Positions 39,874 to 46,928 of a DNA stretch of 46,982 nt are shown one piece after another. Every line of letters starts with the position of its first letter. Positions within the stretch are counted from its first letter, which is position 1. The notes below the pieces were generated by a model. The model had not been told where the DNA came from. It was given only the letters and a program-made list of their open reading frames with translations, and ran no database searches. The DNA is taken from contig DFKQ01000033.1 of NCBI GenBank assembly GCA_002373875.1, positions 1-46,982 on the forward strand, in the 5' to 3' direction. The position numbers and the translations under genes are program-made. The DNA comes from Lachnospiraceae bacterium UBA3641 (GTDB taxonomy: Bacteria > Bacillota > Clostridia > Lachnospirales > Lachnospiraceae).

Positions 39874-40503
39874 GTGATCTTACCCTACAGGGATCTTAAA
39901 CCCGATGAGATAGAGCAAAAGAGCTTTGAGATAATAAGCTCTGAACTTGACAGGATGGGCATAGTGCCGGAGAGTGAAAATGCTCCTGTTATAACGCGCG
40001 CCATTCATACGACGGCTGACTTTGATTATGCTTCAAATCTATGCTTCTCAAAGGGGGCAACAGGACTTCTGTCGGATGCCATAAGGTCGGGGGCAAGTAT
40101 CGTCAGCGATACACAGATGACCATGGCCGGCATAAACAAGAGAAGGCTTTCGGAATACGGCGGGCAGGTGATATGCTTTATGGCTGATGATGATATCATG
40201 CTGAGGTCAAGGGAAACGGGCAGGACCCGCGCATCCCTCAGCATGGATAAGGCGGCAGACCTTAAAGAGGATGTGATATTTGCCATAGGGAATGCGCCGA
40301 CTGCCCTTATACGCCTCTATGAGCTTGTGCGGGCCGGGCTTTTGCACCCGAAGGGGATCATAGCGGTTCCTGTTGGATTCGTCAACGTGGTTGAGGCCAA
40401 GGAACTGATCATGGAGCTTACCTGTCCTTATATAGTGGCAAGGGGACGCAAGGGCGGCAGTAATGTTGCGGCCGCGATCGTAAACGCCCTTATCTACGGG
40501 TAA
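39874..40503 (+). CDS. cbiC: Cobalt-precorrin-8 methylmutase
   Basis: The 209-residue enzyme moves a methyl group from C11 to C12 to form cobyrinate in cobalamin synthesis. The catalytic His is H45 in ITRAIHTTADFDY. SIVSDTQMTMAGI, AIGNAPTALIRLYEL and PVGFVNVVEAKE are CbiC signatures, and the length is normal. The GTG start follows AAGGAGG by about 10 bp. No other cob/cbi gene is in the window, which is unusual because the pathway is generally clustered. Confidence 0.9.
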   Translation: MILPYRDLKPDEIEQKSFEIISSELDRMGIVPESENAPVITRAIHTTADFDYASNLCFSKGATGLLSDAIRSGASIVSDTQMTMAGINKRRLSEYGGQVICFMADDDIMLRSRETGRTRASLSMDKAADLKEDVIFAIGNAPTALIRLYELVRAGLLHPKGIIAVPVGFVNVVEAKELIMELTCPYIVARGRKGGSNVAAAIVNALIYG

Positions 40504-40524
40504 TGAAACAGGGGACGGTTCCCC
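40504..40524 (+). repeat. Half copy of the GGGGAC palindrome at the cbiC stop
   Basis: TGAAACAGGGGACGGTTCC begins at the base after the cbiC TAA, but the right arm is missing. The malic enzyme ribosome-binding site follows 30 bp later. Confidence 0.7.
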
Positions 40525-40565
40525 GGCTAAAAGATAATGAAGGAAACAATAATCAGGAGGAAATG

Positions 40566-41738
40566 ATGGATAAGAAGGAATTAGCTCTTAAGAAACATGA
40601 GGAATGGATGGGTAAGCTGGAGGTAACTCCAAGGTGTGAGGTAAATTCGATGGAGGATCTGTCTGTCGCATATACCCCGGGGGTTGCTGAACCCTGTCTT
40701 AAGATAAGGGATGATGTCGATCTGAGCTACACCTATACAAGAAGGGGCAATATGGTGGCAGTTGTCACGGACGGCACCGCAGTCCTGGGGCTCGGTGATA
40801 TAGGCCCCGAGGCGGGCATGCCCGTTATGGAAGGGAAGTGCGTGCTCTTTAAGCGCTTCGGCGGCGTGGATGCCTTCCCTCTGTGTGTACGCAGCAAGGA
40901 TGTGGATGAGATAGTAAATACGGTTGCCCTTCTGGCCGGATCCTTCGGCGGCGTGAACCTTGAGGATATATCGGCTCCCCGCTGCTTTGAGATAGAGAAG
41001 AAGCTTAAGGAAAGATGCGACATCCCCATCTTCCATGACGATCAGCATGGAACGGCCGTTGTGGTCCTGGCAGGTCTTATCAACGCCCTTAAGCTTGTAA
41101 ATAAGAAGATGGAGGATATCTCCGTTGTGGTTAACGGCTCGGGCGCGGCAGGTATCGCCATTACCAAACTCCTTATGAAGACCGGGTTAAAGTCAGTCAT
41201 CCTCTGTGATACCAAGGGCGCCATCTACGAAGGCCGTGATAACCTTAATTCGATAAAGGCTGAGATGGCTAAGATATCCAACCTTGAAAAGAAGCAGGGG
41301 AGCCTTGCGGATGTTATAAAGGGAGCGGATGCCTTCATAGGCGTGTCGGCACCCGGGGTCCTTACGGCGGATATGGTTAAGACAATGGCCGCTGACCCGA
41401 TCGTGTTCGCAATGGCCAATCCGGTTCCCGAGATCCTTCCCGATGAGGCCAGGAAGGCGGGAGTTGCGGTTATGGGTACCGGCAGGAGCGATTATCCCAA
41501 CCAGATAAATAACGTGCTTGCCTTCCCGGGAATCTTCAGGGGAGCCCTTGATGTACGTGCAAGGGATATAAATGATGAAATGAAGCTTGCAGCAGCCTAT
41601 GCGATAGCAGGCATTATAAGTGAGGATGAGCTTAAACCCGAATACATTATACCTGATTCGTTCAATGAAAAGGTTAAGGATGCCGTGGCAAGCGCAGTGG
41701 CTGATGCGGCGAGACGGACAGGAGTTGCCAGAATATAA
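40566..41738 (+). CDS. NAD(P)-dependent malic enzyme
   Basis: The 390-residue enzyme decarboxylates malate to pyruvate and lacks the C-terminal phosphotransacetylase-like domain of MaeB. Blocks include YTPGVAEPCLKI, FHDDQHGTAVVVLAGL and the nucleotide-binding VVNGSGAAGIAI, then ILCDTKGAIYEGR. Of two adjacent ATGs I take 40566, 5 bp after AGGAGG; the frame also extends upstream through the repeat to 40503. Cofactor choice cannot be told. A terminator follows. Confidence 0.9.
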   Translation: MDKKELALKKHEEWMGKLEVTPRCEVNSMEDLSVAYTPGVAEPCLKIRDDVDLSYTYTRRGNMVAVVTDGTAVLGLGDIGPEAGMPVMEGKCVLFKRFGGVDAFPLCVRSKDVDEIVNTVALLAGSFGGVNLEDISAPRCFEIEKKLKERCDIPIFHDDQHGTAVVVLAGLINALKLVNKKMEDISVVVNGSGAAGIAITKLLMKTGLKSVILCDTKGAIYEGRDNLNSIKAEMAKISNLEKKQGSLADVIKGADAFIGVSAPGVLTADMVKTMAADPIVFAMANPVPEILPDEARKAGVAVMGTGRSDYPNQINNVLAFPGIFRGALDVRARDINDEMKLAAAYAIAGIISEDELKPEYIIPDSFNEKVKDAVASAVADAARRTGVARI

Positions 41739-41739
41739 A

Positions 41740-41920
41740 GAAAGGAATCCTTGCGGATTCCTTTTGATGCATCGAAGCCGGCAGGCTCCCCCCGATATAA
41801 AATCGGGGGCAAAAGTAAAGTAGCCCGAAGGGGGAACCAACGGGCTACGATGAGGGGAGTATAAATAATTAATAAGGGGTCGTAATCGAGAATCCTTTGA
41901 AGGGTTGATTCCCGTTTACA
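41740..41920 (-). ncRNA. Candidate structured noncoding RNA
   Basis: No protein gene lies in 41739-42051. The segment has CCCCCGAT/ATCGGGGG (41789-41796 with 41802-41809), GTAGCCCG/CGGGCTAC (41820-41827 with 41841-41848), AGCC/GGCT (41776-41787) and CTCCCC able to pair with GGGGAG (41786-41791 with 41854-41859). On the minus strand a promoter (41927-41955) starts it and the hairpin at 41741-41765 ends it, giving an RNA of about 180 nt. I cannot name the family; raiA RNA is one thought. A plus-strand leader for the methyltransferase gene is the alternative. Confidence 0.45.
41741..41765. terminator. Intrinsic terminator after the malic enzyme gene, possibly bidirectional
   Basis: AAAGGAATCC (41741-41750) pairs with GGATTCCTTT (41755-41764) around a TTGC loop and is followed by TTTT. 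The A-rich left flank gives a weaker T-rich run on the minus strand, so it may also end the minus-strand RNA. Confidence 0.75.
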
Positions 41921-41926
41921 AGTAAG

Positions 41927-41955
41927 ATTATAGTATATATTTACAAAAAAGACAA
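41927..41955 (-). promoter_or_regulatory. Minus-strand promoter of the candidate RNA
   Basis: TTGTCT (complement of 41950-41955) and TATAAT (complement of 41927-41932) are 17 bp apart on the minus strand, with no protein gene downstream on that strand for about 1.3 kb. Confidence 0.5.
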
Positions 41956-42051
41956 GGCTTTTTTTAAAATAGTAGTAACTTTTTTTCAAACCACAAAATC
42001 TTGTGGAATTCAGTAAATAAGCGGTTTACATAACCGTGATGAGAGGCGGAA

Positions 42052-43197
42052 ATGAACAGATTTGAACTTATCGCTCCGTGCCATTTCGGTATGGAGGCAG
42101 TACTTAAAAGAGAAATATATGACCTGGGTTATGACATAACCGAAGTATCCGACGGACGGGTGACTTTTCAGGGGGACGAGGAGGCTGTGGCCAGGGCCAA
42201 TGTCTTCCTGAGAACAGCCGAAAGGGTCCTTATAAAGGTTGCTTCATTTAAGGCAGTGACCTTCGATGAACTGTTTGAAGGAACAAGGGCAGTGGCCTGG
42301 GAGGATTATATCCCGAAGGACGGTAGGTTCTGGGTGGCCAAGGCATCTGGGATAAAGAGTAAGCTCTTCTCATCCTCCGATATACAGTCCATTGTCAAGA
42401 AGGCCATGGTCGAACGCCTTAAGGAGACCTACGATGTCAACTGGTTTTCCGAGGATGGATCCTCATATCCCCTCAGGGTTTCCATTATGAAGGACATCGT
42501 AACCATAGGACTTGATACCACCGGAGAGTCACTCCACAAGCGGGGTTACCGCAAGAAGGTCAGTAAGGCTCCCGTGGCCGAAAACCTTGCTTCGGCCATG
42601 ATCATGCTGACGCCCTGGAATAAGGACAGGGTGCTTGTGGACCCCTTCTGCGGGTGCGGAACGATCCCGATCGAAGCCGCCCTTATGGCCTGCAATATAG
42701 CGCCGGGAATGAAGAGGGGCTTTACTGCACAGGACTGGACGAATATAATTAATAGAAGAAACTGGACGGATGTCATGGATGAAGCGAAGGACCTTGTGGA
42801 TATGAGTGTTGAGACCGATATCCAGGGCTACGACATAGATGATGATATTATAAGGGCAGCAAGGGATAATGCCCTGCTGGCAGGCGTGGCGGACAAGATC
42901 CATTTCCAGTGCCGCCCGGTGGCAGACCTTCATCATCCGAAGAAGTACGGCTTCCTTATAACCAATCCGCCCTACGGCGAGAGGATAGGGGATAAGGAGG
43001 AGATGAATGCCCTCTACAGGGAGCTGGCGGACGCTTACAGGGGCCTTGATTCCTGGTCGGCCTATATAATAAGCGGATACGATGAGGTCGAGAAGATCAT
43101 GGGCCGTAAGGCCGATAAGAACCGTAAGATATATAATGGAATGATGAAGACATATTATTATCAGTTCATGGGTCCCAGGCCGCCTAAGAGGAGATAG
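42052..43197 (+). CDS. Class I rRNA (guanine-N2) methyltransferase, RlmL/RlmK type with THUMP
   Basis: The 381-residue protein has an N-terminal ferredoxin-like/THUMP region (residues about 1-160) that binds RNA, and a Rossmann methyltransferase domain with DPFCGCGTIPIEAAL for S-adenosylmethionine and the catalytic ITNPPYGER. It corresponds to the N-terminal half of E. coli RlmL, which methylates 23S rRNA, and to B. subtilis YpsC. GAGGCGG precedes the ATG. Small hairpins (CCACAA/TTGTGG at 41991-42006; CGGTT/AACCG at 42022-42036) lie in its leader. Confidence 0.87.
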   Translation: MNRFELIAPCHFGMEAVLKREIYDLGYDITEVSDGRVTFQGDEEAVARANVFLRTAERVLIKVASFKAVTFDELFEGTRAVAWEDYIPKDGRFWVAKASGIKSKLFSSSDIQSIVKKAMVERLKETYDVNWFSEDGSSYPLRVSIMKDIVTIGLDTTGESLHKRGYRKKVSKAPVAENLASAMIMLTPWNKDRVLVDPFCGCGTIPIEAALMACNIAPGMKRGFTAQDWTNIINRRNWTDVMDEAKDLVDMSVETDIQGYDIDDDIIRAARDNALLAGVADKIHFQCRPVADLHHPKKYGFLITNPPYGERIGDKEEMNALYRELADAYRGLDSWSAYIISGYDEVEKIMGRKADKNRKIYNGMMKTYYYQFMGPRPPKRR

Positions 43198-43201
43198 GGT
43201 C

Positions 43202-43229
43202 TGTCATTCAGAGTGAAGTGAGGAATCTT
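43202..43229 (+). repeat. TGTCATTC-family interspersed repeat, copy 3
   Basis: The copy begins TGTCATTCAGAGTGAAGTG and ends AGGAATCTT. It ends 16 nt before the rdgB start codon, the same distance as the copy before lacZ. Confidence 0.75.
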
Positions 43230-43245
43230 ATAAAGAGAGAAGAAT

Positions 43246-43872
43246 ATGAAAAAACGAGAAATAATATTTGCTACGGCCAATCAGGACAAACTGCATGAGA
43301 TCCGGATGATCCTTGATGATCTGGGAGTGTCGGTTATTTCCCTTAAGGAGGCCGGCATCACCACGGAAATAGTCGAGGACGGTGAGACCTTCGAAGACAA
43401 TGCCATCATCAAGGCCCGCACGATCATGCGCGAAACAGGGAAGATCACCCTTGCCGATGATTCCGGTCTGGAGGTTGACTTTCTGAATAAGGAGCCGGGT
43501 GTATACTCGGCAAGGTACTGCGGACGGGATACCTCATACAGGATCAAGAACAGGAATATATTGGAACGCATGACCGATGTTCCGGATGAGAAAAGGAGTG
43601 CAAGGTTCGTGTGTGCTGTGGCTCTTGCGATCCCGGCAGGCTGCATACCGGGAATCCTTAAGGAAACGGTCAGGACCGTAAGGGGCACGATGGAGGGCCG
43701 TATAGGGTATGAGGAAAAGGGCGAACACGGCTTTGGCTACGATCCCATTTTCTACCTTCCGGAGTATGGCTGCTACAGCGGAGAGCTTCTGCCTGAGAAG
43801 AAAAATGAGATAAGTCACCGGGGTAAGGCCCTTCGGCTGATGAAGGAAGTGCTTGAAGGTTACGGGCTGTGA
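43246..43872 (+). CDS. rdgB: XTP/dITP diphosphatase (RdgB/HAM1)
   Basis: The 208-residue house-cleaning enzyme hydrolyses non-canonical purine nucleotides (XTP, dITP) to monophosphates. Family blocks are IIFATANQDKLHEI, DNAIIKARTI, LADDSGLEVDFL, GVYSARYCG and FGYDPIFYLPE. It starts at the ATG at 43246 with AGAGAG upstream, a weak ribosome-binding site. The phosphoesterase gene follows 36 bp later, a pairing common in Firmicutes. Confidence 0.92.
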   Translation: MKKREIIFATANQDKLHEIRMILDDLGVSVISLKEAGITTEIVEDGETFEDNAIIKARTIMRETGKITLADDSGLEVDFLNKEPGVYSARYCGRDTSYRIKNRNILERMTDVPDEKRSARFVCAVALAIPAGCIPGILKETVRTVRGTMEGRIGYEEKGEHGFGYDPIFYLPEYGCYSGELLPEKKNEISHRGKALRLMKEVLEGYGL

Positions 43873-43908
43873 TCGCTTATGCCCGTAAGGATTTAACGAG
43901 GGTTTGCC

Positions 43909-44388
43909 ATGAAGATTCTCATAGTCAGTGATACACATGGATACGAAGGAAATATGTGGAAGGCGATAAAAAGGGAAGAGCCTCTCGACATGTTCATCCA
44001 CTGCGGGGATATTGAGCATATGCCTTACGAGCTTAAGGAGTATTTCAGCTGCCCGGTGCACGTTGTAAAGGGAAACAATGACTTTATGCTCCGCCTTCCG
44101 GAGACGGAGAGGTTTGAGATCGCAGGCTATAAGGTCCTGCTGACCCATGGCCATCACCACAATATCTACCGTAATCAGGATGCCATGTTTTATTACGGTG
44201 AGGAGAACGGGGCGGACATAGTCATGTTTGGTCATATCCATGTACCTGTTGTAGCCAGGTCAAACGGCGTGACCATAGTCAATCCGGGTTCAATATCGCT
44301 TCCCCGCCAGCAGGACGGCCGTCCAACCTACATAGTAATGACTGTGGAAGATGGCAAAGAACCGGAATATAAGATCATGTATATGTAA
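43909..44388 (+). CDS. YfcE/MJ0936-type metallophosphoesterase
   Basis: The 159-residue phosphodiesterase has the metal-binding motifs of the family: ILIVSDTHGY, FIHCGDIEH, VKGNNDF, LLTHGHHHN and FGHIHVP. It probably cleaves small phosphodiesters. It forms an operon with rdgB and is followed by a terminator. Confidence 0.9.
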   Translation: MKILIVSDTHGYEGNMWKAIKREEPLDMFIHCGDIEHMPYELKEYFSCPVHVVKGNNDFMLRLPETERFEIAGYKVLLTHGHHHNIYRNQDAMFYYGEENGADIVMFGHIHVPVVARSNGVTIVNPGSISLPRQQDGRPTYIVMTVEDGKEPEYKIMYM

Positions 44389-44423
44389 AAGAGACACACC
44401 GGAACGGATCCAATGTGTCTCTT
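44389..44423 (+). terminator. Terminator of the rdgB operon
   Basis: AAGAGACACA (44389-44398) pairs with TGTGTCTCTT (44414-44423) with a 15-nt loop. The T run is poor, and the hairpin could serve both this operon and the minus-strand peptide gene that ends at 44444. Confidence 0.6.
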
Positions 44424-44443
44424 CTGTGTGACAGGCATAACGA

Positions 44444-44713
44444 TCAGCATACCATTGTGTTCGGGTCTAAAGCGCCGCCGCTCATTATCCCCTTGCCTGC
44501 CTTGGCAGTGATTGTGCCTCCGTCAGTTTCGTCAAATTGATGACCGCATAACATGCAGGTAACACGTCCGCCGGAATGAAACTTAAAATCTTTGGTATCA
44601 TGGTTTCCGCATTTCGGACAGGTTACAGGTCCTCTTTTTATGGGTTCTTCAGTACCTGCTACAGATGTTCCACCGCTCACCATCTCGAGTTCACTATCGT
44701 TTATTTTATTCAT
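44444..44713 (-). CDS. Double-glycine-leader peptide with a zinc-ribbon core
   Basis: The 89-residue precursor starts MNKINDSELEMVSGG, a leader of the double-glycine type used by bacteriocins and peptide pheromones and cut by C39 peptidase transporters after G15. The remaining 74 residues carry C32-P-K-C35 and C53-M-L-C56, a four-cysteine zinc ribbon (CPKCGNHDTKDFKF, VTCMLCGHQFDE), then a Gly-rich tail ending in C89. GGAGGT is 7 bp upstream of the ATG, and TATAAT lies at 44748-44753 on the minus strand. No transporter, modification enzyme or immunity gene is in the window. Function unknown; the leader suggests export. Confidence 0.7.
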   Translation of the reverse strand: MNKINDSELEMVSGGTSVAGTEEPIKRGPVTCPKCGNHDTKDFKFHSGGRVTCMLCGHQFDETDGGTITAKAGKGIMSGGALDPNTMVC

Positions 44714-44815
44714 ATCTTCTACCTCCGCTTAAACTCCTGTCGACATCATTATAAAATAAAATCTCTTTTGTACGTCTTAACTATAGCAAAGAAAACGTCA
44801 CAGAAGTGTCACAAA

Positions 44816-44842
44816 TGAAACAGGGGACGGTTCCTCGTTTCA
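44816..44842 (+). repeat. GGGGAC palindrome after the chemoreceptor gene
   Basis: Arms TGAAAC and GTTTCA around AGGGGACGGTTCCTC; it is the exact reverse complement of the copy at 8888-8914. It lies 5 bp beyond the chemoreceptor stop codon. Confidence 0.85.
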
Positions 44843-44847
44843 CACGC

Positions 44848-46563
44848 TTATTGGAAATAGCTTATGATATCCTGAAGCTCCTTTGCAAGGTCCTGGAGAT
44901 TGCTTGCGGATTCGCTTATAACACTGAAGGTGGCGTTAAGTTCCTGCATGGATGCATTGGTTTCCTCTGTGGAAGCGGCGTTTTCCTCGGATATTGCGGA
45001 CAGGTCGCTTACGATTCCCACCAGTGTATCCTTGGCACCCGTAAGTCCCTCTATCTTTGCGGCGATAGCTTCCGCGCTTTCCGCCACGCTTACAACTCCG
45101 GCAGCCATTGATTCCATGTTATCCCTGGTGGTCTCCATCTGAACCGACTGATTGGCGAAGCTCTCGTTAAGCTTGGCCATTACGTCAACCGAGGCTGCTG
45201 CGTCATACATGAGCTGGTCAACGATCCTTCCTATTTCCTGAGCGCTCTGGTTGGACTGATCGGCCAGTGCCGCTATCTCCTCGGCAACTACGGCAAAGCC
45301 TCTTCCGGCTTCACCGGCCCTTGCGGCTTCTATCGAAGCGTTGAGGGAGAGGAGGTTGGTCTGGCTGGCAATGGCAGTAATGGCATTAACGAAGCCGTGT
45401 ATGTCATTGGCCGATTCATTGGTGGACTGTATGGTACGGTCTATATTTTGAACAGAATCCTGAACCTCGCGGCTCTGGGCAAGCAGCCTGTTAAGGGCTT
45501 CCATGGCTTCGTCGCAGGTTGTCTTCATGGTTCCTGCGTAGCTGTCGAGCTGTTCCACATTTGAAGCGATAACTTCAATGTCATTGCCGATGTCATTGGT
45601 ATTTCCGGCTGCATTCTCAACGCTTTCGGCCTGAGATACCGCGCCCTGGCTTATCTCATCTACTGCGATAGTGACCTGACCTGAGGCCTGGGAAGCCTGG
45701 TCGGAGGACGATGCAAGCTCCGAACCGGCGGTAGAGAGGCTTCTTGCCATGTCATTACTCTTGCTCATTATCTCACGAAGCTTCCTCGTCAGCATGCTGG
45801 TGGCCAGCTGCATCCTGCCTATCTCATCCTTCGCAAGGGAAGAATCATCCGGAAGGGTTATGTTGAGGTTACCGCTTGCCAGTTCGTTAAGTCCCTTGGT
45901 GGCTGCGTCTACACCGCCACGGATCGCCCTTATGATGATTATGGCTACGAAGATAAGGAAGGCTATAAGGATACCGAATACAACGGAAAGTCCTATGATC
46001 TTATTCCTTATTTCCTTTTGAAGGACCTCACGCTCCTCATGAGCCCACTGCTCGGTGATATCCGTCATCTCACTGAGGGCTTCCCTTGCCTGATCAAATT
46101 CAGCTATATAATTGGCATCATTGCCGCTTGAACCTGCGCTTAAGGCCTTCTCATAATGCTCTTCAAACCTGGCTTCAAGGTTGGCGATGCTGTTATTGGT
46201 TCCTTCAAGGACCTCATTATAGAGGGCGGGATTGGTGGAAGCTATGGCTGTACCTTCCTTAACCCTGTCGATGGTCTGCTGCATGTTCTCCTCGAAGTCC
46301 TTCTGGTTGGCCTTATATTCAGCATCCGATGCACTGACATTCTTGGCTACCTGAGCGACCCTTGCCTGATAAAAGTCACGGTCGGCATTTATAAAATTGC
46401 TTGCCATGTTATAGAGGATATCGTAATATATCCCGGTGGCCTCCTCTTCAACGGAATTCATCTCCACACCCATGACTACGCATGCTATTATCAGAGCGAT
46501 CGCCAGGGGAACCGTTAAGATGAGCAGTTTGATCCTTACACTGAGGTTGTTGATTAGCTTCAT
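44848..46563 (-). CDS. Methyl-accepting chemotaxis protein
   Basis: The 571-residue receptor has a first membrane helix (about 10-32), a periplasmic four-helix-bundle-like sensor (about 35-185), a second helix (IIGLSVVFGILIAFLIFVAI), a HAMP domain (about 210-265) and a long coiled-coil signalling domain with the tip IASQTNLLSLNASIEAARAGEAGRG. AAAGGAG precedes the ATG. The ligand is unknown. No CheA/CheW-type genes are nearby. Confidence 0.92.
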   Translation of the reverse strand: MKLINNLSVRIKLLILTVPLAIALIIACVVMGVEMNSVEEEATGIYYDILYNMASNFINADRDFYQARVAQVAKNVSASDAEYKANQKDFEENMQQTIDRVKEGTAIASTNPALYNEVLEGTNNSIANLEARFEEHYEKALSAGSSGNDANYIAEFDQAREALSEMTDITEQWAHEEREVLQKEIRNKIIGLSVVFGILIAFLIFVAIIIIRAIRGGVDAATKGLNELASGNLNITLPDDSSLAKDEIGRMQLATSMLTRKLREIMSKSNDMARSLSTAGSELASSSDQASQASGQVTIAVDEISQGAVSQAESVENAAGNTNDIGNDIEVIASNVEQLDSYAGTMKTTCDEAMEALNRLLAQSREVQDSVQNIDRTIQSTNESANDIHGFVNAITAIASQTNLLSLNASIEAARAGEAGRGFAVVAEEIAALADQSNQSAQEIGRIVDQLMYDAAASVDVMAKLNESFANQSVQMETTRDNMESMAAGVVSVAESAEAIAAKIEGLTGAKDTLVGIVSDLSAISEENAASTEETNASMQELNATFSVISESASNLQDLAKELQDIISYFQ

Positions 46564-46629
46564 GTCAATATCTCCTTTGCAAAATATTTTGTAATGTCTA
46601 TTTTAACACATTTCTGTCACATTTGGAAT

Positions 46630-46658
46630 AAAAAAAGACTCCAATTATCGGAGTCTTT
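46630..46658 (-). terminator. Terminator of the tRNA operon
   Basis: AAAGACTCC (46634-46642) pairs with GGAGTCTTT (46650-46658) with a 7-nt loop. The minus strand then has seven T. It lies directly after tRNA-Lys. Confidence 0.85.
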
Positions 46659-46659
46659 A

Positions 46660-46732
46660 TGAGACATGGGGGATTCGAACCCCCGACAACCTGATTAAAA
46701 GTCAGGTGCTCTACCTACTGAGCTAATGTCCC
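46660..46732 (-). tRNA. tRNA-Lys (UUU)
   Basis: The minus strand folds as a 73-nt cloverleaf: acceptor GGGACAT with ATGTCTC, anticodon arm CCTGA-CTTTTAA-TCAGG with anticodon TTT, and T arm GGGGG-TTCGAAT-CCCCC. CCA is not encoded. Confidence 0.95.
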
Positions 46733-46773
46733 GAGAATATAATCCTTCCAATCGGAAAGGTACCAACTACATG

Positions 46774-46813
46774 GTCATAAGGAATCCCTCACTTCGTGGT
46801 CCACCCTTATGAC
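46774..46813 (+). repeat. GTCATAAGG-family element between tRNA genes
   Basis: GTCATAAGG (46774-46782) and CCTTATGAC (46805-46813) enclose a CACTTCGTGG-type inner part. It is a 40-bp copy of the elements upstream of lacI. Confidence 0.8.
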
Positions 46814-46818
46814 AAATA

Positions 46819-46890
46819 CAGGGCTAGCTGGATTCGAACCAGCGAATGCAGGGATCAAAACCCTGTGCCTTACCGCTTGGCGATAGCCCT
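46819..46890 (-). tRNA. tRNA-Gln (UUG)
   Basis: The acceptor AGGGCTA pairs with TAGCCCT; the anticodon arm CAGGG-TTTTGAT-CCCTG gives anticodon TTG; the T arm is GCTGG-TTCGAAT-CCAGC. CCA is not encoded. Confidence 0.95.
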
Positions 46891-46928
46891 TTGTTGCCAT
46901 CGAAACCCTGCCGAAGGCAATAAAAAAA

